Shown here: piece after piece, positions 11,319-22,658 of the stretch | Layout of the letters: the number at the start of each line of letters is the position of its first letter | Position numbering within the stretch: position 1 is the first letter of the stretch | DNA from: Channa striata | Lineage: Eukaryota; Chordata; Actinopteri; Anabantiformes; Channidae | Reading direction: 5' to 3' | Assembly (NCBI GenBank): GCA_033026295.1 | Contig: CM065168.1 | Location: 35,414,875-35,478,874, forward strand | Length of the DNA: 64,000 bases | Translations under genes and position numbers: made by a program | The notes under the pieces: model-generated | The model's database searches: none | What the model was told of the DNA's origin: nothing | Seen by the model: the letters and a program-made list of their open reading frames with translations, nothing else

Positions 11319-13954
11319 TTATTTCTTTTGCCACAGAGGTATGGACGTCTGCCTCGGGGCGACACCACTGGAGCATTTGTTGTACGGAGAACTTGTTTTC
11401 AAACACGCTTCAGTGAGTTTCAGACAGACAAAACAGAACCCGACCTTACAACGGGGGCAGACCACCTTTTTGCAGTTATTGTTGTCATGTTGCAGCAGTA
11501 TGCCACAGGTGGGACAAGCACGGATGGAGGGACATCCTGTGACCCCCTTTACAGCCCCAAGGTTGATATCAGGACAGGTTTTCAGAGTTTTTAGTGACTC
11601 GTTGCAGCAGCCAACGTTCCCACATCGATCTGAACGTGGACCTGGACCCTTCCACTCTCTCAAACACTGCCAGCAGAATTCAAAGATCCGTCCTTTCTTA
11701 GCTGTGCACAGTGTGCAGTGAACGTTCAGAACAGACTGATTCTGTCTTACTACAGATGATTTGCATCCGGGACACTGATGTGAGTTAGAGAAAGAAAAAG
11801 GTAAAGCAGAGATTTTTTAAACTGTATTTTTTATTAACAGGCAGAGAAAAATAGAGTAAAAAATTTAGGTACCAAACAAAATTAATAAAAATTAAAGTTT
11901 AAATAAGGGACACGTACTAATTTGGTGGAACCTCTGGCAGCATTGGAGGCCATGGTTCTTTCAAAATACTTCTTTTCTTCAGGGGTGAGAAGAGCCATTT
12001 TACAAACCTCAGCAAAAGGCCACTCAACGTTACAGCCACTTTGACCGCACACAAATCTGCTTTCACCCTTTATGAAAACATATAAACATTAACTATTATT
12101 ATTGTAGACTCAAAAGTTGGACACAAACCACTGAACATGCAGCATTTACGGTACATGAAACACAAGTTAAACAGGAACAGGAACAGACAACAGGTGTCAA
12201 CACAAGACAGGAATAAAACTCTGAGAGACCAGATCAGGAGATGGTTTTCTATTTAATGCCTGTGTACGTTTAGTCTAATTAATAATTGTAATTGACATGA
12301 AAGCTTTTAGTGTGAAATGAAGAACTTACCACTTATTAATAACAACCTACCTCATCCAACAGCCTGCGACACCAGTTGGTCAGAGACATGGGTGTGACAG
12401 CATGTCCACAGGACATCAGAGCTCTGCGAGACTGGAAACCTTCACACAAAACTGAGAGAAACACACAAACAAACAAACAAACTGTGACACATACAACATA
12501 AAACACTGTTACATTAGACTGACACCGGTACCCCCACCATGTGTTTGCCCATGATCAGATAGTTTGACAATCCATATTCTACAACTTAGTCTGTATTGGT
12601 GTGACTCATTAATATGGACATTTTGAAAACGCTACTTACAATCTAAATCATCGTCAGCATCCACAAATCTCAGTGTGGGGTCATGAGGGTTGTAACATTT
12701 CTCCTGGGCAGGTGTCAAACTGAGGTCTCTTATTATTGTGTGGATTTCTGTGGTGAAAGGACAAAATGAAGTGCAGCAGGTGAGTTTGGACGAACACGAA
12801 CACATTCATGGTTTGTTTGGTCTAACATCATCTGATATTTGTAGTCTTAAAGGATGCCATCACTCATTTTATACTTGGGTCTTTTGGTTCCAGTTTAGTA
12901 CATAAATGCCATTGAACTCACCTTTGACTTCACTACATTAAAATATTTCTCTACTTCTAGCTAAAATTGCCTCCAGACGACATCACCTGGAGGAACCTTC
13001 AGTTCAGATTATATCATCTTTTTGCTCATACTATGAAGTTTGTAATCATGGTCAACCTGCCAACCTGCTTCCGAACTTTACAGAAAAGCATTTATGTAAA
13101 TATAAAAGAAAGCTATAGAAAGCAAGTTGGAAGAAGCTGAAGTCGCCCTTTAAAATGTGTTTCAAGTAATGAATGATTGAGTCCAGTTTTCACTGTTTCT
13201 TTAATTATTTAGTTATTCAACATTCACTGAGCTGATGTTTCCTGTATTCTGTCAGTGGCTTCAGTCTTAATAAAGTTCATGCTGTCCTGATCCTGTGAAC
13301 TCTTTACAAGTTGAATTTCTTCTTATAATATTTCCTGTTATCAATAGTAGCCGGCTGTAAACTGGTGGACACCTCCCTCATCTTTTGAATAATCGCGCTA
13401 ACACGATTCTGACCCGCTGAAATCAGCTGTGTCTCAGTAGTTAATATGTATGTTTTGCATCATAAATCATCATGAGCAGCTCTCCTACCCTCATCAAGTC
13501 TTATCCGGTGTCCACGTTGATCCAGGGCTTTGAAAAACTCCGTCCGAACACTGTCTGAAAATCCTGCAATTAGTGAAAATCGTCATAAACAAACCTCCAA
13601 ACATTTGTTTCTGCAACTTTAACTTTAACCATTTAAACTTTAACTCTAATCACTTCCTCCCACGTGGTTGTGCAGGTGGATCTTCTCACCTGTTGGTCCG
13701 TTTCCACACAAAAACTGCACAGCTTCATCATATCCTACCTTATGTTCTATGTTTAAAACATGAAATGAAAATGTACTTTAATCTAATAGTTGAACACGTG
13801 TGTTCGCCCAGTGCGCACTAACTTTAACGTTAATCATGTGTCAGTGTTTGTCTCCAAGGATCCGGATCAACTCCGTCCCTGTTCCCACGTGGTTGTGCAG
13901 GTGGATCTTCTCACCTGTCGGTCCGTTTCCCGTCAACAACGATCTGTTCCACAT
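11319..13954 (-). CDS. RBR-type E3 ubiquitin ligase, copy B (E3-B)
   Basis: Minus-strand exons: 13954-13915, 13563-13489, 12747-12640, 12451-12351, 12067-11918 and 11774-11319. All junctions keep frame and give about 309 residues. Exon 1 again reads MWNRSLLTGNGPT. Exon 2 is specific to this gene (SVRTEFFKALDQRGHR). The rest follows the family: KCYNPHDPTLRFVDADDD, SCGHAVTP, VCGQSGC, IBR FCWQCLREWKGP, RING2 CPSIRACPTC with the catalytic-position cysteine in NNNCKK, FCFVCL, and the tail VAPRQTSIPLWQKK. RING1 has only one cysteine (FLCEGF) where the canonical finger has a CxxC pair. The gene is head-to-head with Ubl-2, about 550 bp between start codons. The first two exons are inferred by phase and homology. 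Confidence 0.8.
13658..13706 (-). pseudogene. Partial duplicate of the E3-B first exon
   Basis: A ~50-bp stretch repeats the end of exon 1 (GNGPTG then the donor GTGAGAAG, and on into IHLHNHVG) between exons 1 and 2 of E3-B. It lacks the start codon. Confidence 0.6.
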
Positions 13955-14026
13955 GTTCTTCGCTTTGTCCGTGAGGCTCCTTTCAGCTTCTCTCTCCTGA
14001 CGATTATTCTTACAGATGGACGTTTG

Positions 14027-14036
14027 TTTCTGTTTC
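14027..14036 (-). promoter_or_regulatory. ISRE core upstream of E3-B
   Basis: TTTCTGTTTC on the plus strand is GAAACAGAAA on the gene strand, about 75 bp upstream of the start. The neighbouring third repeat seen at E3-A has lost one T here. Confidence 0.6.
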
Positions 14037-14401
14037 TGTTCGACGGCGTCTCCGCCTCAGAGGCGCGTCACACATCGGTCCGTGTTGAGTCCACCCGGTT
14101 CTGACTGTGACAGTGAAAGTCCAAAGTGTTCAAAATTAATTAGTTAATAGGATATGATATTGATGATTAATAGTCCATGGAAGGATTTGTAACTACCCAA
14201 TCAATTACTGAATTCATTAGCTTTAACTGATCGTGTTTCTCCTTCGATCAAATTTGAAGCCAATATATGTTGTTATGTTGTTTTTCTGAAAAATAACATC
14301 GAATATTAGAATTAAGCAGGACAAAAATATTGGGTTAAATATTTTGACAAGCAGGAAGCAAACGAACATATTTTTTATCCCGACGCTGATGACGCGATTA
14401 T

Positions 14402-14411
14402 GAAAGTGAAA
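14402..14411 (+). promoter_or_regulatory. ISRE core upstream of Ubl-2
   Basis: GAAAGTGAAA, a perfect GAAANNGAAA core, lies about 97 bp before the Ubl-2 start codon in the promoter shared with E3-B. Confidence 0.6.
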
Positions 14412-14507
14412 TTTAATGCAGTTAATAAACAAATAAAAAAAAAAATCCCTCCTCATAACCCTGAAGACAGTGAACCTGAAAAGAGCCTCTCGAACAGAGC
14501 AGAGAAA

Positions 14508-15014
14508 ATGAGGGACGAAACGGTCAAGATTCACTCACCCACGGGTGAGAGGACGTGGATCAAACTGAGCCCAGACGTCAAGACGGTAAAGCAGCTGAAG
14601 GAGAAAGCGGTGAAGGAGTTACCGTGGATCCCAGGTAAGAAATAAACCTCCGTGAACAAGATTAAAAAACAAAAACAGATTCCTACTTAACAGAAACACT
14701 CTGAAATGAAATTTCATTTACCAAAAGTCTCACAATATGAATCATATCTAATCATGTCAACTATTATGAGCGTACAAATAAACCTGATCTTATGTCTTAG
14801 TGTAAAGTTTGTCACCAACACTCTCTAAAAATTATTTTCATCCTTTTTAAGTGATACTATTATTTATTTAAACATATCTGATTCCTTCCTCTCCATCTCT
14901 GTCTTTTCTCCACTGTATCTGTGTATAGGACAAGGTGAGGACAATGTCCGTCTGACCTTGGATGGAAAGACCCTGGAAGACTCCACTTCTGCAAAATTTA
15001 ACATCTGTTTTTGA
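14508..15014 (+). CDS. Ubiquitin-like protein 2 (Ubl-2), truncated, no diglycine
   Basis: Exons 14508-14634 and 14929-15014 join in phase 1 to about 70 residues. Exon 1 matches Ubl-3 closely (PTGERTWIKL, VKQLKEKAVKELPWIPG). Exon 2 begins QGEDNVRLTLDGKTLEDST and then diverges into AKFNICF and a stop. Compared with Ubl-3 it lacks the final beta strand and the terminal GG, so it cannot be conjugated in the normal way. It may be a decaying gene or a non-conjugated decoy. The start aligns with that of Ubl-3, and an ISRE core lies upstream. Confidence 0.6.
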
Positions 15015-16453
15015 TAATCATCATCTCCCTGTTGCTTTTTATAATTACCTGCTTTACATGCGCTGAAATTTTCACCTGTTTGTAAACAAAAACTGTAAAA
15101 GGAAATAAAATCATATGTGCTGACAACATTGTGAAGTTAAAGACATTTGTTATTTAGATAAGAGAGACAAGACAAGATATGACTTTATTTATCCCACAGT
15201 GGGGGGATTCTTGTGATTCAGCAGCAATAGGAACCGAGAACAAAGAACCTACACAGAACAATGTACAATTGTGTTTAACTTTAAACAAGATAAAGGAAAA
15301 ACAACCGTGCTAACTGTGCAAACAAGATATTAAAAAATTAAGAATAAAGAATCTTGTGATCTGCATCTTCTGTGACAGTGGAAAAAATAAAACAGGTGAA
15401 TATTGCACATCTGGTTAATTGCACAACAATAAAATACACTGTGTAATTACACACTGTGTATCACAAAGTCAGTGATGAAGAAGTCAAATAACATGACCCT
15501 CACAGTGCTCCTAGGGAACTCCCGGTGAGAGCCTCAGGACATGGTTCCACAACCAGGATCATATGCATAAGAAAAACATTAGGACAATTAAAATTGTGGC
15601 TGCAAACTTTCAGTTTCTCTCTGGCAGTTAAAAGAAGTCATGTGATACAGGATCCATCTGAATTCCCCATCTGTATATTTATATTTTGTTCTATCTACCT
15701 TTAAGCACTACAATGTTGTAAATATTTGACTTTTTTAAATTTCACTGACAAATTGTTTTACAGAAGCTTTCAGTAAACCAACAGGGTGTTAAGTCGATGT
15801 TAGACAAACAGTTGACCGGTCACAAGCCAAAATAAAGGTGGCGAAAAATCAGGTAATTCAAAAATCAGGTCAGTGATTATAGACAACAAAACTCAAATAA
15901 GGAAATGTTCTTACACAGAAATACCGCCCAGGCATTATGATGTGGACAAACTCCAATGTGTCTATTATGTAAGTGGTAAGTGATGTTTTTGTGTGACTTA
16001 GTGCTGCTGTGACACTTTTAGAAGTTATAAGAAACTTTTGTTTTAAATGTACCTGGACTGTAACAGTGCTTTAAATCAGCACTAGTGCATTGGCTGGTTC
16101 CAGCACTATTATAAGATACTGCAAATATCAGGCCTCTAACATGGTCATAGGGTCAATAAATATCCAACACCTAGCTCTGAAATCTTTGAATAAGTTTGTG
16201 CTCACACTTTGATCAGCATAGATAATTGTTACTTAATTATTAATTTAAAAAGCTTAGAACACTCTCAGAAATGGGCATGGGAACAGTAGGAGTCCAATTC
16301 TTCCCCGAAGGTACAATTTTGCACCCCCTAGGGCAAATTTTTGCTGTAGACAAGATTTTTACATTATAATTTTCTTTTCCAAGCAAATATTTTTTTCCAT
16401 GAAAAATATTTTTGATTTTACTCAGAAAACAACTTAGTCTGCTGCTGTTTCGA
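15015..16453. other. Intergenic; LINE 3'-end relic at about 15165-15225
   Basis: No gene seen. A fragment near 15165-15225 contains gactttatttatcccacagtg, typical of fish LINE 3' ends. Bases 15600-16450 are related to 23600-24650 and 32050-32990, for example the shared phrase catctgaattccccatc. This is the duplicated 3' flank of the E3 genes. Confidence 0.55.
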
Positions 16454-19422
16454 TTATTTCTTGTGCCACACAGGTATAGACGTCTGTCTTGGAGCCGCCA
16501 CACTGCATTCGTAACAAAAACACAGCTTCAAGCACACAAAACAGAACTCCTTATGACAACGAGGACAGTCAACATTTTTACATAAAGTGTTGTCATGTTG
16601 CAACAATATGCCACAGGTGGGACATGCACGGATGGAGGGACATTTGACAGACCCGAGGTACATATCTGGACAGTGTCTCAGTGTTTTTAGTGACTCGTTG
16701 TTGCAGCCGTCATTTCCACAATGCTCCAAACGTGGAGCCGGACCCTTCCACTCCCTCAAGCACTGCCAGCAGAATGAGTAGTACCGTCCTTTCTTGATGG
16801 GACACGTTGTGCAGTGGACTTTCAGATTAGATGGATTCTTTCTCACAACTGAAGATTTGCATTTAGGACACTGATGTGGTGCATGGAGAAAGAAGAGGAA
16901 AAAGTGTTTTTTTGTATAGTAAAACAGTATTTTTAGTATGCAGAACAACTTTTGTTGAAATTTTTCATTTCCAAGTACAGATAATAAATCTTATCATTTC
17001 AACAAGACACTTACTAATTTAGTAGAACCTCTGGCAGCATTGGAGGCCATGGTTTTTTCAAAATACTTCTTTTCTTCAGGGGTCAGAAGAGCCATTTTAC
17101 AAACCTCAGCGAAAGGCCACTCAACATTACAGCCACTTTGGCCACACACAAACCTGCTTTCACCCTTTATGAAAATAGTAAAAAATAAATTAATCCTAGA
17201 GTCAAAGTTTGGAAACAATCCACTGAACATGCAACATGCTACAGGAACAGGAAAAGGAGACAAACCATTTGGTTTTCGAAATAATGCCTTTGTATGTTTA
17301 GCCCAGTTAATGGATTAAGTGGAATGATTTCTAACTGCTGTATTTAGTAGTTTACACTTAGTTAATTAGTTCTTAAACTTTTGCACAGTAAAGGGACATA
17401 AAGGAGCTGTTGTTTTACAAAATTTGTTTCTGTTACATGTCAAAATGTCGTTATGCAGGCAATATAGGCTTTTATTTTGAAATGCTGATTACACCATTTA
17501 ATGATTAGTTGTTAAAACTTTGTATTATATTGGACTTAAAACTGTCATTATTTTACACATGGGCTTTGTTACGGTCACATTAAGATGAGAATTATTGGGA
17601 AATGAAGAGCTCACTGCTTATTAATAATAACCTACCTCATCCAACAGCCTGCGACACCAGTTGGTCAGAGACATCGGAGTCACAGCATGTCCACAGGACA
17701 TCAGAGCTCTGCGAGACTGGAAACCTTCACACAAAACTGACAGAAACACACACAAAGAAATACGCTGTGAAACCTACAAATGACAGAATATTAAATTAGA
17801 CTAAATGTCAGTAGCCTTTGATTTACCTGTGATTTGCTTTTAAAATGGTTTAATCATTAATATCACTGTAATACACTTTGAAAACACTTGTCTACTTACA
17901 ATCTAAATCATCGTCTGCATCCACAAATGTCAGTGTGAGATCATGAGGGTTGTAACATTTCTGCTGAGGAGGTGTCAGACTGACGTCTCTTATCACTGTG
18001 TGGATTTCCATGGTGAGAGGACAAAAGAAAGAGCAGGTGAATGTGAACAAACATGAACACACTGGTTAAAACGTTGGATCAATACTGAATGTCCGTCCTT
18101 TCACCTTCACTTGTTCCTCTATACCAGGATCTTCATGTGTGATTTCATGCTTCAGTTGCTCTGTCTGACACCTGCTGCTTCACACATTCACTACAGTATA
18201 TTACTGTAATTCCCTGTTGAACTTTTTTAACCTTTTTTTTCATTTTTCACTCTTTGAACTTTAGTTATATTATCTATTTATTTACTGAGTTGATGCTTGG
18301 CCTTTTTCTGATTTACATCATGCTTTCCCGATCCTCTTAGCTCTGTTCAAGGTGAATTTTGTCATGTAAGGCATCGAAAAGTGCAGCTTTGTTCAGTCCA
18401 GTAGAATAGAAACCCCACGGCTTTGACATTTGACTCCTAAAGCTGTGTTTGTGCCTAAAGTTACAAAACCAGATGCATCCACAACTGTAGCAGAGCATGT
18501 AATGGCAATAGGTCTGACAAGGAGACACGATCCTGGGGTGTGTAAAAAGATGAGAAACTACTAGTTGTAATTCATACCAGGTTGAAACGTCCTCAGGTGG
18601 ACCTCCCCCTGATAAATGTAATGCACCAGTGTTACAATCCAACTGTGGTCCTTTGTTGTTGAACTGTGTCTCAGTAGGTAAGAGTTTGTGTTATCTCACA
18701 CAGCATTACTTTATTCCGTTTTATTCCCTTTCTTGTAACCCACCGGCTCTCTTACCCTCATCAGGTCTTCTCAAGTACATACGTCGCAGTGAGGGCAGGA
18801 CTCTACTTTCAGCCAGTCTGTGGGAGTCAGTCAGTGTCCTGTGTTCTAAGCGTAAAGGAAGGATAGAGTTAAAATGCAGTTATTGAATGTATCTGACAGT
18901 TAACGGACAGAGAACTTTAACGAAAATCATCACAGATGAAACACAAACACTGTTGTGGTGCTTATCTGCCGTGTTTAAAACATAAAAAATCAAGCATTTA
19001 TTTAAATCTACTACGGTACTTCAACAATGTCACACACTCACTGTCCTGTGCCGTCAATGATCAGTGCAAGTCAGTGTCTAGTACCTACTTCTGCTTCTTC
19101 GCTATTGCTACTAACTAGTCCCTCTTCGTCACACGTGGATAATATATGACACAATACACTACAAAAAGCACAAAATAAGAAATATTCTGTTTTACCTGAT
19201 GAATCTAATCTAATTTAATTAAGCCTGTGTGTTCACACATATCACACTGTATATTTTTATTAAATTCTTTATTGTGGCTTATTTATTACCTGGGGCCCAG
19301 AGTAACTGCTCCTCTTCTTTTTCCTGCAGTGGCTTCATCGACGTCATGTTGTCGCGAAAGTGGATCCAAGTCTCACTTGTGAGTCCATACATCCATATAC
19401 TTGTTCTGTCTCTTTCACCCAT
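16454..19422 (-). CDS. RBR-type E3 ubiquitin ligase, copy C (E3-C)
   Basis: Minus-strand exons: 19422-19377, 18845-18756, 17995-17900, 17736-17636, 17164-17015 and 16870-16454, about 299 residues in frame. The core is well supported: KCYNPHDLTLTFVDADDD, degenerate RING1 (SCGHAVTP, NWCRRLL), VCGQSGC, IBR CPKCKSSVVRK and FCWQCLREWKGP, RING2 CPSIRACPTC with catalytic-position Cys in NTLCKN, FCFVCL, and the tail APRQTSIPVWHKK. The second exon is a diverged member of the exon repeated in E3-D (shared LRRPD before the donor). The first exon is a Ubl-like 5' half (RDRTSIWMYGLT). An in-frame ATG in a strong Kozak context at 18011-18009 is an alternative start, giving MEIHTVIRD. The gene is head-to-head with Ubl-3, separated by repeats. 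Confidence 0.85.
19290..19422 (-). pseudogene. Ubl-like first exon fused upstream of E3-C
   Basis: Reading past the proposed E3-C donor, the minus strand continues in frame as SETWIHFRDNM and then LLWAPG before a second donor (GTAATAAA) near 19290. This is the full layout of a Ubl exon 1 (compare AWIHLRDNMTVKQL in Ubl-1). No Ubl exon 2 follows on this strand, so only the first part can serve the E3. Confidence 0.6.
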
Positions 19423-19523
19423 ATTGCTTGCAGTGTTTGTGAGGCTCCTTTCACATGCACTTAAGGGTTATGAGTATGAGTCAATATGTTCTATTTGCTT
19501 TATAAACAGTAGCTAAGCACTTA

Positions 19524-19534
19524 CACTTTCGTTT
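19524..19534 (-). promoter_or_regulatory. ISRE-like site upstream of E3-C
   Basis: ACTTTCGTTTT on the plus strand is AAAACGAAAGT on the gene strand, about 100 bp upstream of the first-exon ATG. It is one base short of the perfect core. Confidence 0.45.
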
Positions 19535-19679
19535 TTTCGTCTCAGTCTCATGATCACTGAGTAAAGTGAAAAAAAATCTAAAAAACAACTTCCTATTTAT
19601 CTTTGTTAGCATATGGGTCTCATTTTGTTTTTTAGCTAATGTTTGATTTATCATTGTTTGTCTTTGTTTTATCTATATG

Positions 19680-20550
19680 TATATATTTATTTAAAAAAGG
19701 TTTTCGATGTGTTAGATGGAGTGAAGACTATTAGGAGGTGATTGAAGCAGGGGTCAATTGGCATGTTGTTACGGTGTGAAGGAGAAGAATGTGGAAGTGC
19801 AGATGGCAGAGGAGGATAAGATAAAGGCATATAATGAGATGTGATGACATGAGACAAGCAGCTGAACAGGACTTGCCACCAGTCATAGAAAACTTGACAA
19901 TGTCTGGTACCCACGCACAGACAATCAAGTGTAATCAATAAAGAAGCTTGAACATCCAAGATGTCTTTAAGGGATTTATTATCTTGCAAGAGAGAAAGTC
20001 ACCAACAGAGTTTCATGCCTCTGTCCGGCACGGTTTGGGCTACGGTTGTAAACAGTTTTTGCAAGAGTTTCTAGTTAGATAGTAGATAACGTTGGAGTGG
20101 TTCTGCAAACACTTCTGCAATAACTACTAAAGACAAAACATGTATATAGGACAAAGTTAGTTATATCCTTTAAGCATTCTTCATGAATACACTTTGCCAC
20201 TACAAATAGACTTAAGCATTAAAATTTAATCATACTTAATTTTTCCATCACTGTTGACTAGATAGACAGCTCGGCTGAGCTGGGAGTCCTGTGGTGGGAG
20301 GTCATGGTGGTAAAGGATGCAGATGTAAATGTGCTGATAAGCAAAGGGATTGTGTTAAGAAGGTGGAAGGTGGAGAAAGGAGGTCAGAGGTATCAGACAC
20401 AGTGCACAGAATGTGCAGACAATTAGTAAAAAGTTAGAAAAACAATGAAGGGGATGAAGACAGGAAAGGCAGTTGGCCCACATGACACTAGTGGAGGCAT
20501 GGAAATGCTTAAACAGCAGATTGGTTGCATCTTTCATGTTTTCATGTGCA
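19680..20550 (+). mobile_element. Degenerate RTE/BovB-like LINE remnant, second copy
   Basis: Fragments match the 3480-4350 element: an endonuclease piece near 19710-19810, the words gctgataagcaaagggattgtgttaagaag near 20330-20365, and GKAVGP near 20465-20480. It carries heavy deletions and stops. Confidence 0.65.
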
Positions 20551-20794
20551 CCACAAATGCCATTTTTGCTTTGAGGGTGTTGAAGGAGAAGTACAGGGAG
20601 TGACGAGGCAAGAGTCTGTAAACAGTATCTGCAAACAGAGAAGAGCTTCCACTTTCGATCTCTAAGAAAGTTTTTACACGCTCAGAATATGGTGGCACAT
20701 GTAGAACAAACGTTTTTTTACCTACTATGTGCAACAATACAACAAAAAATGTAACTTATGTTGTGACGTGTTTTTCTATGTAAAAAATGACAAA

Positions 20795-21000
20795 AATGAA
20801 ACGGTGGATTAGCGGGTACAACAACCTAGTGAGTTCGATTCCCAGCTCCTTCTGGCCACATGTTGAAGTTCCTCCAACAACACAGTAGTAGCACCATCAC
20901 TTATGGACAGCTCAACATTTCAGGTCTTCCAGGACTGTGCAGTCAGGGACCTGTGGGAACGTAATCTACAGCAAACCCACACACACTGACCAGCTGCTGC
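20795..21000 (+). repeat. tRNA-derived SINE-like remnant
   Basis: ggattagcgggt followed by gttcgattccc resembles the pol III A and B boxes of tRNA-derived SINEs. The rest does not fold into an obvious functional tRNA. Confidence 0.4.
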
Positions 21001-21009
21001 AGTTTGACT

Positions 21010-22020
21010 CTCACAACAAAAACTGGGAGTCATGAGGACAAATCTGAGGACCTGTGGTTATCCTGATTGGGCAGAATCATCCAGCATAAGGACACTGGAC
21101 AAAGCAGAGACTCAGAGTCGCAGGAAAAACCTTTCTGTTAGTTTCAAACCCACTGACACGCCGAGATAGAGAGTTGTCTACATAAAAAACAGGACACGAA
21201 AACACAAGAAGAGTAACATAATGTATGCACTGTCCAAATCAGTGAAGTTTAGAGCCCGACACTGGAGAAACTAAACAACCTCTACAATGGAGGATGGAGG
21301 AGCAACACCTCAGGACCAGAATCAGCAACGTGAGGACAATGTCTACATTTTGGACAGAGCAAACAAGTACTATATTTTTACATGGGAACATCCTTCTCTC
21401 AGACACAACCTATGTTTTATGGGCCTGTGTAGCTGCAGTGGTCATGCTGACCTTTGTCCCCCATGACAATATTAGGACCACCAGTATTGCTATATGCTGT
21501 GTCATATTAAAATATTTCACATGTCACAATCATACAGTAATATAAAGAAAACATGGAATGGATGTTTTTATTGCAAACAAAATCGTGCAGCTTGTTGCCT
21601 TTAGACAATCAGTATTTTGACATGGTTATAAGCAAACAGGAAAAAAGCTGAGTTCATATGCAGGGACACATCACGTGGTTTGACTTTCACCAAACAATTA
21701 CAGGAAATCACATGGGGATGAAATCAAAAAGGAAAAAAAACAACCAGCAACGACATTGTGTAAAAATAGACTTGTTCAGCATATTATTTTACAGTTCTCT
21801 AACTTAACGTCATGTGGTGTTGTTGCTCTATCAGGTAATAAATGATGATAGTAAAGATGTTTTCCTTCATTTTTATGTAAACACAAGATAGCATTCTCAC
21901 ATTTTATTTTATTTACTCTTGTTCGTGTAGATTTTATTATTATTGCGACTGTGTTGCTTTGAAATATGTAAGTGTGTTAAATGCGACAAACTGGGTTTTT
22001 CCGCTGCTTTCCACGCCTCC
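21010..22020. other. No gene; duplicated flank then AT-rich spacer
   Basis: Bases 21010-21340 match 4640-4930. The remainder up to the Ubl-3 promoter shows no coding signal. Confidence 0.55.
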
Positions 22021-22039
22021 ATTGAGTCATCATCAGTCC

Positions 22040-22052
22040 ACAAAGCGAAAGT
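22040..22052 (+). promoter_or_regulatory. ISRE-like site upstream of Ubl-3
   Basis: CAAAGCGAAAGT, one mismatch from the GAAANNGAAA core, lies about 80 bp before the Ubl-3 start codon. Confidence 0.45.
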
Positions 22053-22128
22053 ATTTCTCTCTTTATGAATCTGCGCCTGTTTAACTCTCACCCCAGTGAA
22101 GACAGCGACCAGGAAAAGAGCAGAGACG

Positions 22129-22658
22129 ATGAGTGACGGACCTCTCAAGATTCTTGGACTCACGGGTTCGCCAACGTGGATCCAAACAATGGACAACATG
22201 CTCACGGTGAAGCAGCTGAAGGCGAAAGCAGTGAAGGAGTTCCCCTGGACCCCAGGTAAGACATGAGGCCACAACAGTCAAGATGAAAACCAAAACTGCA
22301 GATGTCGAACAAGAGGGAACGTGTCAGACACACTCAGAAAAAATAACGTTACTTTTACCAAAAGTCTTATAATATGTATGTTTACATAGCTGATCATGTT
22401 TTCTATTATCAATCTTTGGACATTTAGTGTGAAGTTTGTGTCGAAAATGATTTCCCATCCTCTTTAAGTGATGTTAATGTTCTTGTTATGGCACATTTCT
22501 GACTGTTTCCTCCACTGTATCTGTCTATAGGACAGACTGAGGACAATGTCCGTCTGACCTTAGATGGAAAGGCCCTGGAAGACTCCACCCCGCTGTTGGA
22601 GTGTAAATTCCTTCCATCTTCTGCTCTTCACCTGGTCATGAAGGTTCATGGAGGTTAA
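22129..22658 (+). CDS. Ubiquitin-like protein 3 (Ubl-3), mature diglycine end
   Basis: Exons 22129-22255 and 22531-22658 (acceptor ctgtctatag) join in phase 1 to 84 residues. It opens MSDGPLKILGLTG and has the helix-type stretch TVKQLKAKAVKEFPW. Exon 2 reads QTEDNVRLTLDGKALEDST, then ECKFLPSSALHLVMKVHGG with the stop directly after GG. It is a single Ubl domain of ubiquitin size with an exposed C-terminal Gly-Gly, so it needs no processing before E1 activation. Length and ending are intact, which makes it the best-preserved modifier of the left half. The region around the ubiquitin Lys48 position reads DGKAL, retaining one lysine. It is divergent from E3-C. It is not ubiquitin, and I do not recognise it as ISG15 (two domains) or another named Ubl. 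Confidence 0.85.

Noticed and set aside
11151..11721. Two plus-strand open frames of ~150 codons
   Set aside because: They lie antisense over the terminal exon of E3-B; the minus strand has the zinc-ligand pattern and splice sites.
13790..14104. Plus-strand frame of ~100 codons repeated near 7790 and 29572
   Set aside because: It recurs only because the E3 first exon is duplicated. The meaningful reading is on the minus strand, where it aligns with Ubl first exons.
20795..20850. Functional tRNA gene
   Set aside because: Pol III box-like words are present, but I could not find a complete cloverleaf; a SINE remnant explains it.
22129..22658. Ubl-3 as ubiquitin or ISG15
   Set aside because: Sequence differs throughout from ubiquitin, and ISG15 has two Ubl domains. 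Only the fold pattern and GG end are shared.
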